Assembly: GCF_037969875.1 (NCBI RefSeq)
Contig: NZ_CP150218.1
Span: forward strand, 930,001-994,000
Reading direction: 5' to 3'
From: Paenibacillus sp. FSL R7-0337
Lineage (GTDB): Bacteria; Bacillota; Bacilli; Paenibacillales; Paenibacillaceae
DNA length: 64,000 nt
The first letter of the stretch is position 1. Each line of letters starts with the position of its first letter. The position numbers and the translations under genes are program-made. Below, piece after piece: positions 26,050 to 33,473 of this stretch. The notes under the pieces are model-generated. The model was not told the DNA's origin. It did no database searches and saw only the letters and a list, made by a program, of their open reading frames with translations.

Positions 26050-26694
26050 TTAACAGAGCAGCCATTCCCCAAAAGCATGACATAACTCCGCCCGGGTCAG
26101 CGGGAACGCAATGATATAACCGTTTTCCTGCTCACTGCTGCTGCGCAGAAGCCATCCGCCCGAAGAAGCTTCAATGTAAGAGATCTGCTGCAGGGTCCAG
26201 CCTTCATCATTCCTTGCACATAACCGCAGTTCACCGGACGCTGTCCTATTCTTCAACACTTTAGCCAATTCCACAGAGCTGTCGGGATCTCCCGTCTCCG
26301 CTTCCAGTGAAGCCGCCAGCACACAGAGGTTCCACGTTCCGGCCTTCTCATGAATCTCCTCATAACTCCGTCTGGACAGGAATACCGCTGGAGCGGACTG
26401 ATTCCCGGGCTGCGCACGCTCGAAGCAATTGAACAGATAATAGCAGGCGCGCTTCATCTCTGCCGGTTCCTTCAGCCCGTAGGCGAAATCATCCTCTTCC
26501 GTTAACCCTGTCAGGAGGATCTTATCCTTATGTACTTGCAGGCATACATCCTGCGCATATTCACGCTCATTGAATTTCATTCTGCAGATCCGCTTGGAGC
26601 CGGAGGCTGTGTGCAGGAGCTCTGCCACCACCCGACGCTGGGTCTCACCCGGGAACAGATACTGTGCCAGACAGATAACCTCTTGCTTATTCAC
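26050..26694 (-). CDS. Hypothetical protein, about 214 residues
   Basis: I do not recognise a family. The protein is soluble, with mixed alpha/beta character. A middle segment is KRACYYLFNCFERAQPG and the end is FPLTRAELCHAFGEWLLC; cysteines are scattered without a metal-binding spacing. GTG 26694 has GAAGGG 9 bases upstream and is my preferred start; ATG 26712 is the alternative. It stands alone between the ABC importer and a divergently placed small gene. Confidence 0.6.
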   Translation of the reverse strand: MNKQEVICLAQYLFPGETQRRVVAELLHTASGSKRICRMKFNEREYAQDVCLQVHKDKILLTGLTEEDDFAYGLKEPAEMKRACYYLFNCFERAQPGNQSAPAVFLSRRSYEEIHEKAGTWNLCVLAASLEAETGDPDSSVELAKVLKNRTASGELRLCARNDEGWTLQQISYIEASSGGWLLRSSSEQENGYIIAFPLTRAELCHAFGEWLLC

Positions 26695-26877
26695 ATTCTT
26701 TATCCCTTCCATTTAGGCATACATGTAAGTATTAATGTAAATGAGTGGCTTTCAAAAAAACAGCAAAACTATAAAACTTGCAATCTTTATGTTATCATAA
26801 GCTAATTTTAAGGTAAAATTAAGAAACACAGGGTAAGATCAATACCATGAAATACTTTTAGCGAGGTGGTTTTCAAA

Positions 26878-27117
26878 ATGAGAATGCTCATCACATTTCA
26901 AAACAAGCTTGTCCCTGTATATTTCACAACAGAAAACAAACAGCCGACCCAAAAAGTACTTCGACTGCTAAACAGCACCCTTGAACTCAAAATTCAAAAA
27001 GGCAAAAACGCCCTGCAGACCTGTTTGAATTCCCTGATCAGTATCGAAATTAAAGGCTCAGAAGCTATATTGCACAGTTACAGTGAAAATGATTCATTGG
27101 CCTTATCCCTCTATTAA
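26878..27117 (+). CDS. Small hypothetical protein, 79 residues
   Basis: It begins MRMLITFQNKLVPVYFTT. It is lysine-rich with no cysteine pair, membrane segment or known motif. GAGGTGG lies 8 bases before the ATG at 26878. An intrinsic terminator overlaps the stop codon (27106-27137), so the gene has a full expression frame. Codon use is more AT-rich than in its neighbours. Function unknown. Confidence 0.6.
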   Translation: MRMLITFQNKLVPVYFTTENKQPTQKVLRLLNSTLELKIQKGKNALQTCLNSLISIEIKGSEAILHSYSENDSLALSLY

Positions 27118-27137
27118 ACAGAGGGATATTTTTTTTT
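27106..27137 (+). terminator. Terminator overlapping the end of the 79-residue gene
   Basis: TCCCTCT pairs with AGAGGGA, followed by TATTTTTTTTT. The TAA stop at 27115-27117 sits in the loop. Confidence 0.85.
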
Positions 27138-27138
27138 G

Positions 27139-27251
27139 CGGATGAATATGATTACCTTCGCGCGAAGACAATGTATGCTTTTTTCCACATACGTTTGGTC
27201 CATCTGCCTGCTTGCGAGTACGATGTATGCTGTTTTTCACATACATTCAGC
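27139..27251. repeat. Interspersed repeat R2, copy 2
   Basis: The same 113-bp element as 14299-14411, placed immediately after a terminator. Confidence 0.8.
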
Positions 27252-27345
27252 CTTCAGTCACATTCAGTATCAAAGTCACTCTATGATTCTTTCCAAAAAT
27301 TCTTATTTACATATGTACGCTCACCTTTTCCACAGCAGGAGGGGC

Positions 27346-27560
27346 TGTCTAAAGCCATGAAATGGAGACTTAGGACAGCTCTTTATTGCGGAGTGGGATC
27401 AACGTGAGCACTTGGATGGACGCTCCGCAAACGGAACGTTGTTACAATCGCTGTTGTTTCCAGATTTTTTTCATTCCCCTTAGCGGTGTAAATCCGGACA
27501 CAAAGGCGACCGCTGCCGCTTTTCCGCGGGTCGTTCCGTCCGCTCCGCTGTTTGAGAGAA
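27346..27560. repeat. Interspersed repeat R4 with R3-like tail
   Basis: GACAGCTCTTTATTGCGGAG and GGATCAACGTGAGCACTTGG recur nearly unchanged at 28911-28970. The tail (ATCCGGACACAAAGGCG, GTTCCGTCCGCTCC) resembles 30597-30750. No coding frame is credible in 27252-27699. Confidence 0.6.
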
Positions 27561-27699
27561 AAACGACTTGTCTATCTATAAAAAGAAACAAAAAATCGCT
27601 CATTTTGGTAAAATGGAGGTACCACTTTGAGTTCCGGAGATTTCTGCAAGTGACTGTCGCCGCTCAAAGAATTCACTTTTGAAACAGCCCCCTATAATG

Positions 27700-27734
27700 T
27701 AAAAAAGCACATTCCTACAAGTGAGGGATGCGCT
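27700..27734 (-). terminator. Terminator for the 45-residue gene
   Basis: Minus strand AGCGCATCCCT pairs with AGGAATGTGCT (one mismatch), then TTTTTT. It is 46 bp past the stop at 27780. Confidence 0.7.
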
Positions 27735-27779
27735 TAGTCTATGGTTTACAGGGGCTTAACACTCAACATTATACTGCAC

Positions 27780-27917
27780 TCAGCCAATCCGGAGGTTCCG
27801 GTTCTCCTCTTTCTCCGCCTTTTTAATTCGCAATTTGAACAACTTCACCAGATTACGCCGGGTATGCTCTTCGTGACAGCTGTCCAGTTTCTTCAGGATG
27901 AAACGGTCAATGGACAT
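27780..27917 (-). CDS. Small basic protein, 45 residues, unknown function
   Basis: It begins MSIDRFILKKLDSCHEEHTR and is followed by a very basic stretch (RRNLVKLFKLRIKKAEKEE). AAAGGAG stands 8 bases before the ATG at 27917, and a terminator follows at 27700-27734. This expression frame is better than chance for so short a frame. It could be a small nucleic-acid- or membrane-surface-binding protein, but no family is recognised. It is divergent from azoR. Confidence 0.5.
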   Translation of the reverse strand: MSIDRFILKKLDSCHEEHTRRNLVKLFKLRIKKAEKEENRNLRIG

Positions 27918-28174
27918 GTCAATCGCTCCTTTAAATGGGGGCTTAGTCCCGTGATCTGGAGAGGGAATCATTTCCTCTTCTCCTTATATCACCTATATAA
28001 CCGGGCCGCTGATACCTTAAACTTGTCCCTGGCTGCGCCTGCACCGCTTGCGAAATTAGGAATACTACATATAGACCGTTCTCGGGCGTATTAGAGAGCT
28101 GTTATAGAAGATATGGTACATTTGCGAAGCATAGCAGCTTCTGCAGGCAGAATAAAAATTTTATCCGACGGATA

Positions 28175-28233
28175 TTTACAAACTAAAAATTAAATGCTAT
28201 ATTATCGATAGTTAATATTAAATAGATATCTAA
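28175..28233 (+). promoter_or_regulatory. azoR promoter with ArsR-type operator
   Basis: TTTACA (28175-28180), 17 bp, TATATT (28198-28203). Downstream of the -10 is TTAAATAGATATCTAA (28218-28233). It matches the perfect palindrome in front of the ArsR gene (33335-33350) at 14 of 16 bases and sits in the same place relative to the -10. Confidence 0.7.
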
Positions 28234-28245
28234 GGAGAAATCATA

Positions 28246-28872
28246 ATGTCGAATGTACTGTTTATCAAAGCTAATAACTGCCCTGCCGAGCAATCCGTAA
28301 GTGTTCAGCTCTACAACGAATTCCTGTCCAGCTACAAGGAGACTCATCCGCAGGACCAGATCACTGAACTCGACCTGTTCGCTGAACAGCTTCCATACTA
28401 CGATAACACTCTGATCACTGGTGTATACAAAGCCGCTCAAGGCTTCGAAGCTACTCCTGAAGAAGCAGCAGGCGCCGCACTTGTGAAGAAATATCTGGAC
28501 CAGTTCCTGGCTGCTGACAAAGTAGTATTCGCCTTCCCGCTCTGGAACATGACCGTTCCGGCTGTACTGCACACTTATATCGATTACTTGAACCAGGCTG
28601 GAACTACCTTCAAATATACTGCTGAAGGTCCTGTAGGACTCTTGACTGGTAAAAAAGCAGCTGTTCTGAACGCCAGAGGCGGCGTGTACTCCGAAGGCCC
28701 GGCCGCAAGTGCTGAAATGGCTGTTAACTTCATCATGGGCAACCTGAACTTCTGGGGCTTCAAGGAAACTACACAGGTAATCATCGAAGGACACAACCAG
28801 AACCCGGACAAATCCGCTGACATTATCGCTTCCGGCCTGCAACTGGCTAAGACAGCAGCAGCATCGTTCTAA
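28246..28872 (+). CDS. azoR: FMN-dependent NADH-azoreductase
   Basis: A 208-residue flavodoxin-fold quinone/azo reductase that works as an FMN-binding dimer, reducing quinones and azo compounds by two electrons. Diagnostic segments are PLWNMTVPAVLHTYIDYL (flavin site), FKYTAEGPVGLLTGKKA and NARGGVYSEGPA. TAAGGAG lies 7 bases before the ATG. Codon use is strongly biased toward a few codons, suggesting high expression. The operator just upstream suggests control by the ArsR regulator at 32679-33275. Confidence 0.95.
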   Translation: MSNVLFIKANNCPAEQSVSVQLYNEFLSSYKETHPQDQITELDLFAEQLPYYDNTLITGVYKAAQGFEATPEEAAGAALVKKYLDQFLAADKVVFAFPLWNMTVPAVLHTYIDYLNQAGTTFKYTAEGPVGLLTGKKAAVLNARGGVYSEGPAASAEMAVNFIMGNLNFWGFKETTQVIIEGHNQNPDKSADIIASGLQLAKTAAASF

Positions 28873-28890
28873 TCTGCTATTAATACGTAA

Positions 28891-28990
28891 AAGGGGCTGT
28901 CCATACTTGGGGCAGCTCTTTATTTCGGAGTTGGATCAACGTGAGTACTTGGTTGGACGCTCCGCGAACGGACCGATGTTCCAATCGCTT
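28891..28990. repeat. Interspersed repeat R4, copy 2, including the azoR terminator
   Basis: The first part (28894-28925) is a terminator hairpin, GGGCTGTCC/GGGCAGCTC then TTTATTT. The rest (GGATCAACGTGAGTACTTGG, then GACGCTCCGCGAACGGA) repeats 27379-27440. Confidence 0.65.
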
Positions 28991-29042
28991 TGCTGTTTAA
29001 GCGGGATGCGAACATTCTTTTTAAAAACCAAAAACGGAAAGT

Positions 29043-29076
29043 AGCGATTCCCAATAACGGGAATCGCTGCTTTTTT
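29043..29076 (+). terminator. Strong intrinsic terminator in the azoR-rsgA gap
   Basis: AGCGATTCCC-AATAAC-GGGAATCGCT, a perfect 10-bp stem, then GCTTTTTT. From 29077 to 29432 I see no gene or motif. Confidence 0.8.
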
Positions 29077-29432
29077 AATGTTTGAAGCTTTGCCACTGCT
29101 ATAACAGTTGCTGAAGCAGGTGGATTTTCTCCACTTGCTATTCAATAAGTAGCCTCAAGCTAGGGAACAGTTGGATAAAAGACACTTGATCTCCTGCAAC
29201 TCTTCCCAATTGAGGTATTAGCGGTGTAACAAGTGACGTTTATCCACCTAATTTCCCAAAATGCTCATGAGTCACCAAATTAAGATACGTTTTTCCAACT
29301 AATCTCCGGATGCCGTAGCTCCTACTTACACAATCCTCAGCATCCAACAAGCTTATTCCGTTATGCAAACTTTAATACCTGTTCCCATGCTAGCTTCCAT
29401 GCTTCTACAACGCCCTGGGATTTGATCGCCGC

Positions 29433-30536
29433 TTAATATTCGTCCAGCACCCGCTGCCAGCTTTTGCCCTTCGCACGGGGCGGGGTGCTTTTGGTGGAGG
29501 CGGCGGCTGTCTTGCGCTTCTGTCGCGCTTCCTTGCTGTTCTGGAATTGCAGCTCCTTCTGCGTCTTGTGGTAATTCTGCAGCCGCTTTCCGTCCAGCAC
29601 ACCGTTTGCGGCCGCCGCAAGCACGGCGCAGCCTTCCTCCCGTGTATGAGTACAGTCACTGAAGCGGCATTCCGCCGCAAGGGTGCTGATCTCACCGAAC
29701 GCCAGGTCCAGTCCGCCGTCATCCTCCCACAATTGCAGCTCGCGCATTCCCGGCGTATCGACGATGATTCCGCCGTCCGGGAGGACGAACAGCTCGCGGT
29801 GTGTAGTCGTATGACGTCCGCGGCTGTCCCCTTCCCGCACATCCTGGGTAAGCTGCAGATTGCGGCCGCTGAGCCAGTTGACCATCGTCGATTTACCGCA
29901 GCCGGACGAACCGGTCAGTGCTACCGTCTGGCCGCTGCTGATGTAGGGCTGGAGCTCCTCCCGTCCGTCGCCCAGCAAGGCGCTGACCACATGGACCGGG
30001 ACACCGGGAGCAGCCTGCTGCATTTCGGCCATTTTCAGCTCCGCATCAGTGCACAGATCTGCCTTAGTCAATAGAATGACGGGATTCGCCCTGCTGTTCC
30101 ACGCCATAATCAGATAACGCTCCATCCGCCGCACATTGAAATCATCATTCAGTGCACTGACCAGGAATAAGGTATCCACATTGGAAGCCACAATCTGCTC
30201 CTCCTGCGTCGGGCCCGCCACCTTACGCGAGATGACGCTGTGACGGGGAAGCACGCCATGGATCACAGCATGCGCTCCCCCATCCTGCATCGCCAGTACC
30301 ACCCAGTCGCCTACCGCCGGATATTCGCCGGAACCGCTCAGTGAATGCCGGAACTTGCCTGACAGCTCACCCCATATTTCACCTGTTGTGGTAATTACTC
30401 TGTATTTACTGCCGAAATCTCCGGCAATCCGGCCCGCTGCATACTTCCTGTCGTCCAGCAGCCGCAGCTTATCTGTCCATTTTCTGTTCCATTCTTCATT
30501 CCAGCCATACTGTTCAAGCTTGATATCGATATTCAT
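29433..30536 (-). CDS. rsgA: Ribosome small-subunit GTPase RsgA family (YjeQ/EngC)
   Basis: A 367-residue circularly permuted GTPase that checks late 30S assembly. An N-terminal OB domain (GELSGKFRH, PAVGDWVVL) precedes G4 LTKADL, G5 VSALLGDG, G1 TGSSGCGKST and G3 VDTPGMREL, the permuted order. A zinc site follows (CRFSDCTHTREEGCAV), then a basic tail. The unusual N-terminal helix (LEQYGWNEEWNRKW) marks the longer RsgA subtype that Firmicutes often carry beside the housekeeping copy. It may therefore be a paralogue; the other copy would be outside the window. Confidence 0.9.
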   Translation of the reverse strand: MNIDIKLEQYGWNEEWNRKWTDKLRLLDDRKYAAGRIAGDFGSKYRVITTTGEIWGELSGKFRHSLSGSGEYPAVGDWVVLAMQDGGAHAVIHGVLPRHSVISRKVAGPTQEEQIVASNVDTLFLVSALNDDFNVRRMERYLIMAWNSRANPVILLTKADLCTDAELKMAEMQQAAPGVPVHVVSALLGDGREELQPYISSGQTVALTGSSGCGKSTMVNWLSGRNLQLTQDVREGDSRGRHTTTHRELFVLPDGGIIVDTPGMRELQLWEDDGGLDLAFGEISTLAAECRFSDCTHTREEGCAVLAAAANGVLDGKRLQNYHKTQKELQFQNSKEARQKRKTAAASTKSTPPRAKGKSWQRVLDEY

Positions 30537-30596
30537 GTATTTCCTCCTGAATGGGTTATTATCTTTCTTTATTAAGACGCACTTAAGATTAAAACT

Positions 30597-30750
30597 CGAA
30601 GCATGGTCGTCACTGCGGTGAACATTTGGACTTCCAGCCGCTGTTGTGTTTGGATTTCTTGGTTTAAAACCGCTCCTCGCGGTAGAAATCCAAACACAAA
30701 GGCGGACGCTACCGCTCCTCCAGTTCCAAATTTCCCCTCCGTTTCTTTTT
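30597..30750. repeat. Interspersed repeat R3, copy 1
   Basis: Shares ACTGCGGTGAACATTTGGAC, GTAGAAATCCAAAC and GGCGGACGCTACCGCTCC with 44868-45050, in the same order. Internal inverted pair TTTGGATTTC ... GAAATCCAAA. It lies 60 bp upstream of the rsgA start. 30751-30841 is otherwise featureless. Confidence 0.75.
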
Positions 30751-30841
30751 GCTTTTTGTTAATTTCTTAAGTGCGTCTCCTACCTCCGCTTACTACAAAT
30801 CCATGTATCTCCGGGCAGCATTGGACTCCACATGCGTACAC

Positions 30842-30874
30842 AAAAAAACCGCCGGAACCCAAAGGTTCCGGCGG
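30842..30874 (-). terminator. Second GC-rich terminator below the 26-codon gene
   Basis: Minus strand CCGCCGGAACC-TTTG-GGTTCCGGCGG then TTTTTTT, a perfect 11-bp stem. It resembles the terminator at 31028-31064. The 150 bp between them has no convincing ORF. Confidence 0.85.
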
Positions 30875-31027
30875 CAGAAGCAGACCCGGTAGCGAGCTGG
30901 CCTATGCTGTTGTACAGCAAAGAACCGCCCGCAGGACAGAGTCATTCCAGAATAGCTGAAGCTACTCTCTTCGCGAGAAGGAGCAGACACCGCTATTTCG
31001 GGCGTGATGCAGCAAAAATGCACACGC

Positions 31028-31064
31028 AAAAAAGCCGCCGGAACCGATACGGTTCCCGGCGGCT
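31028..31064 (-). terminator. Terminator after the 26-codon gene
   Basis: Minus strand AGCCGCCGGGAACCG pairs with CGGTTCCGGCGGCT (one bulge), then TTTTTT. It starts 46 bp past the stop at 31110. Confidence 0.88.
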
Positions 31065-31109
31065 CTAGAAGGCATCATAGAGCTTGCTTGTGAAGCTGGG
31101 GATTAATAA

Positions 31110-31190
31110 TTACTCCACAGCCGCATTTCCCGGAAGACACGTATCCACAACAGTTGCAACCAATCCTGAACCGCTAGTATAAACTGCCAT
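31110..31190 (-). CDS. 26-residue peptide gene of unknown function
   Basis: It encodes MAVYTSGSGL, then VATVVDTCLPGNAAVE: a short Gly/Val-rich peptide with one cysteine and an acidic end. The ATG at 31190 has AAGGAG 10 bases upstream; an out-of-frame ATG lies nearer the SD. A strong promoter (31225-31254) and a strong terminator (31028-31064) frame it as its own transcription unit. It has no export signal. It may be a peptide gene or the visible part of a small RNA. I do not recognise a family. Confidence 0.5.
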   Translation of the reverse strand: MAVYTSGSGLVATVVDTCLPGNAAVE

Positions 31191-31224
31191 TTGACATCGT
31201 CTCCTTCCGAAATAATATGCTGTT

Positions 31225-31254
31225 ATAATATACGGCCCGAATGCCGTTTGTCAA
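31225..31254 (-). promoter_or_regulatory. Strong sigma-A-type promoter for the 26-codon gene
   Basis: Minus strand TTGACA (31249-31254), then TATTAT at 18 bp (31225-31230) or TATATT at 16 bp. It begins 19 bp after the HAD gene stop and points at the peptide gene. Confidence 0.7.
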
Positions 31255-31272
31255 CAGCAGGCCCTAACTTTC

Positions 31273-31944
31273 TCAAATAATACCCCGAAGCTCATCCAGC
31301 TCCTTAATGACAGCCACAGGCTTCACGTTCAGTGATTCATCCCAAGGGTGATTGCGTTTCAACCAGATCGTATCCATCCCGCTCTGCGCCGCCCCCCAGA
31401 TATCATTCAAGGGGTGATCCCCGATGAAGATGGTCTGTTCCGCCGTGGAACCCAGACGTTCCAGGGCTAACCGGTAGATCGCAGGATCAGGCTTGCTGAT
31501 CCCGGCTTCGCCCGAAATGACGATCGTGCGGAAGTAGCCGCGGAGTCCGAGCAGATCGATTTTGCCATATTGAATATCCGTGCCGCCGTTCGTGACCAGT
31601 CCCAGCGGATATCCGCGGTCCCGGCAATACTCCAGCGTCTCCACCGCATGCTTCATCATCGCCCCGTGGCGGATATAGGTCTCGTCGTAATAGGCCCGGA
31701 TGTCCGCAGCGGTCAATGCCTTCTCCCAAGGAAGAACCTCGCTCAGCTCCGCGAAGAACCCGTCCTTATCCCGGTATCCGTCGGCATCCCTGATAATCAT
31801 ATCCTCCACCACCTGCACGGCCTGCTCTTCGCTAAGATGTTCCAGGAAATCCTGCACAAACTTCATGCTGAAGCTGCGGAAGGTCTGATCGCGGTCCATC
31901 AGGGTGTTGTCCAGATCAAATAGCAAAGCTCGTACCTCTCTCAT
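31273..31944 (-). CDS. HAD-family hydrolase (YjjG-like phosphatase)
   Basis: A 223-residue haloacid-dehalogenase phosphatase. Motif I is LLFDLDNTLMD (nucleophile and acid Asp), motif II LVTNG, motif III is the lysine in SGEAGISKPDP, and motif IV GDHPLNDIWGA. The helical C1 cap at residues about 15-95 is of the YjjG/phosphoglycolate type, so a small phosphorylated metabolite or nucleotide is the likely substrate. ATG 31944 has GGGGAG 7 bases upstream. Confidence 0.9.
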   Translation of the reverse strand: MREVRALLFDLDNTLMDRDQTFRSFSMKFVQDFLEHLSEEQAVQVVEDMIIRDADGYRDKDGFFAELSEVLPWEKALTAADIRAYYDETYIRHGAMMKHAVETLEYCRDRGYPLGLVTNGGTDIQYGKIDLLGLRGYFRTIVISGEAGISKPDPAIYRLALERLGSTAEQTIFIGDHPLNDIWGAAQSGMDTIWLKRNHPWDESLNVKPVAVIKELDELRGII

Positions 31945-32019
31945 GTATACGCTCCCCTTCTGTCGTCCATTTCTGCGATAAAACACCAGATGCTTATTGT
32001 ACTACGCCCCGTGTCGCAA

Positions 32020-32071
32020 AATAAAGACCATTCTGCCCGGAAAGACAACCTCTCCTTCGTCAGAATGGCCT
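32020..32071 (-). terminator. Terminator after the 152-residue gene
   Basis: Minus strand AGGCCATTCTG pairs with CAGAATGGTCT, then TTATTTTG. It lies 29 bp past the stop at 32100. Confidence 0.7.
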
Positions 32072-32099
32072 GTATAGGGGGAATCAGGTACGTGAGCTT

Positions 32100-32558
32100 T
32101 CAGGATTCAAAATGCTCTGCCCGGTGCGTCAGCATCATTTCCTCGTCGGTAATATATAGCGGGAACGGCGGTGTCTCCTTCAGATAACGCTCGGTGGACA
32201 ACAGCCGGTAATGAACCTCAGGGAGCCAGGCATCTTCGAGCAGCGGCAGCTTGCCGGTGTCACTGATATAATTGTCTACCGCCGATTGAACCATGTCGAG
32301 GTAGTACGGCACCAGCTTGTCAGATTCTTCAAAAATCTCAAAGGTCTCGCTCGACATATAGAATTTCTGCTGCGGGACCCCGCCTAAATATCGTTTGAGC
32401 CGGTTCAGGTCAATACTCTTATCTTCCTGGATCAGAGCGGTACGGTTAATGGGAGCGGGCATATCTTCTTCAAATTGCCTTACAGCCTGCTTGATCTGCG
32501 GCAAGGTAACGGTTGGATAATTGGGTTGCAAGTTTTTTTTGGCACGTTTGAATATCAT
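32100..32558 (-). CDS. Conserved hypothetical protein, 152 residues (possibly DUF3939-like)
   Basis: Soluble, mostly helical. Notable segments are FYMSSETFEIFEESDKLVPY and VDNYISDTGKLP, ending PLYITDEEMMLTHRAEHFES. These recall a Bacillaceae family of about 150 residues that I associate, with low certainty, with DUF3939. The start is supported by AAAGGAG 9 bases upstream of ATG 32558. It is downstream of the ArsR gene in the same direction with 120 bp between, so readthrough is possible. Function unknown. Confidence 0.7.
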   Translation of the reverse strand: MIFKRAKKNLQPNYPTVTLPQIKQAVRQFEEDMPAPINRTALIQEDKSIDLNRLKRYLGGVPQQKFYMSSETFEIFEESDKLVPYYLDMVQSAVDNYISDTGKLPLLEDAWLPEVHYRLLSTERYLKETPPFPLYITDEEMMLTHRAEHFES

Positions 32559-32678
32559 ACTGAAGGTCTCCTTTCGAAGCTTTTGTCAGATAACGCTTAC
32601 AATACCATTTTATTCGTTATTTGAACAATTAATCAGCAGTTTCGCACTTGTCATAAAAAATCCCCATTTATTAGTTCA

Positions 32679-33275
32679 TTATTTGACATTTTCCCAGCGA
32701 CTCCAGAGTTCGGGCGGGTTGAGCTCGTATCGCTCATTCTCCCGGTACATGAATTGGTGCATAATGAACTCGCGGCGGATTGTGGCATAATCATCATGGA
32801 ACGGCTTAATGAACTCGTTGATCTCTTTCTCCGAATAGACCACACCCGGTTCGAGCTTCTCCACCATATATTGCAGCGCGATTAATTTCTTCTTGTATTG
32901 TGCGGGAATCTGGCGCAAGCGTCCGTCCTTGGCAAAAAAATTACGGAGCACCGACTCCTTCAGACTGTGTTCAGGCGACTCTTCTTCCATCTCCTCCACC
33001 CCCTTTGCAAAAATAAATTTCAGCGAGGCCTCAGAGCCTGACTGGATAAACTCGGGATTCAGCTTGAAATATACAGTGTTCTTGTCTCTGCGCTCCTGAA
33101 TGAGAGCGGCTTCACGCAGCTTGGCTGCATGGTGGGTCACCGTAGGCTGCGACAGATTCAGCTTCTCGGCTAAGGCGTGACCGTGAACCTCGCCCCGGGA
33201 CAAGAGTAGAAGAATGCGCAGCCGGGTGGGATCGGATAAAGCTTTGTGATAGGCGACAATTTTGTCTAACTGCAA
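32679..33275 (-). CDS. ArsR-type winged-helix regulator with C-terminal DUF2087 domain
   Basis: A 198-residue regulator. Residues 1-75 form an ArsR winged helix (ALSDPTRLRILLLLSRGEVHGHALAEKL, then recognition helix NLSQPTVTHHAAKLREAALI). No metal-binding cysteines are present, so it is not a classic metal sensor. The C-terminal part (about 130-198; LIALQYMVEKLEPGVVYSEKEINEFI, then DDYATIRREFIMHQFMYRE) fits DUF2087, often fused to such regulators. A perfect 16-bp palindrome after its -10 box suggests autoregulation. A 14/16 match lies in front of azoR. Confidence 0.88.
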   Translation of the reverse strand: MQLDKIVAYHKALSDPTRLRILLLLSRGEVHGHALAEKLNLSQPTVTHHAAKLREAALIQERRDKNTVYFKLNPEFIQSGSEASLKFIFAKGVEEMEEESPEHSLKESVLRNFFAKDGRLRQIPAQYKKKLIALQYMVEKLEPGVVYSEKEINEFIKPFHDDYATIRREFIMHQFMYRENERYELNPPELWSRWENVK

Positions 33276-33334
33276 GCGGGATCACACTCCTACGGATATT
33301 CGTAAGGCAGTTGGGGGGACTGCCAATTTACATT

Positions 33335-33378
33335 TTAGATATATATCTAATTATATACCCATCTTGACATCTGATCAA
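33335..33378 (-). promoter_or_regulatory. ArsR gene promoter with 16-bp palindromic operator
   Basis: Minus strand TTGATC (33373-33378), 17 bp, TATAAT (33350-33355). It is followed at once by TTAGATATATATCTAA (33335-33350), a perfect palindrome placed to block transcription. Confidence 0.8.
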
Positions 33379-33473
33379 TCCCCAATTTGCGGAATTCACC
33401 GGCCATGGCAAAAAACAAAAATATAAGGTACCATTTACTGAATAGAATACTACCTTAGGAGGACATAGATATT

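Noticed and set aside
27741..28094. 117-residue plus-strand frame
   Set aside because: It overlaps the better-supported 45-residue minus-strand gene and has no SD or recognisable family.
28183..28842. 219-residue minus-strand frame opposite azoR
   Set aside because: It is the antisense of a well-recognised, codon-biased azoR gene; it has no SD and no family.
30793..31029. 78-residue minus-strand frame between the tandem terminators
   Set aside because: It reads through a perfect terminator hairpin and lacks an SD; a non-coding RNA is more plausible than this protein.
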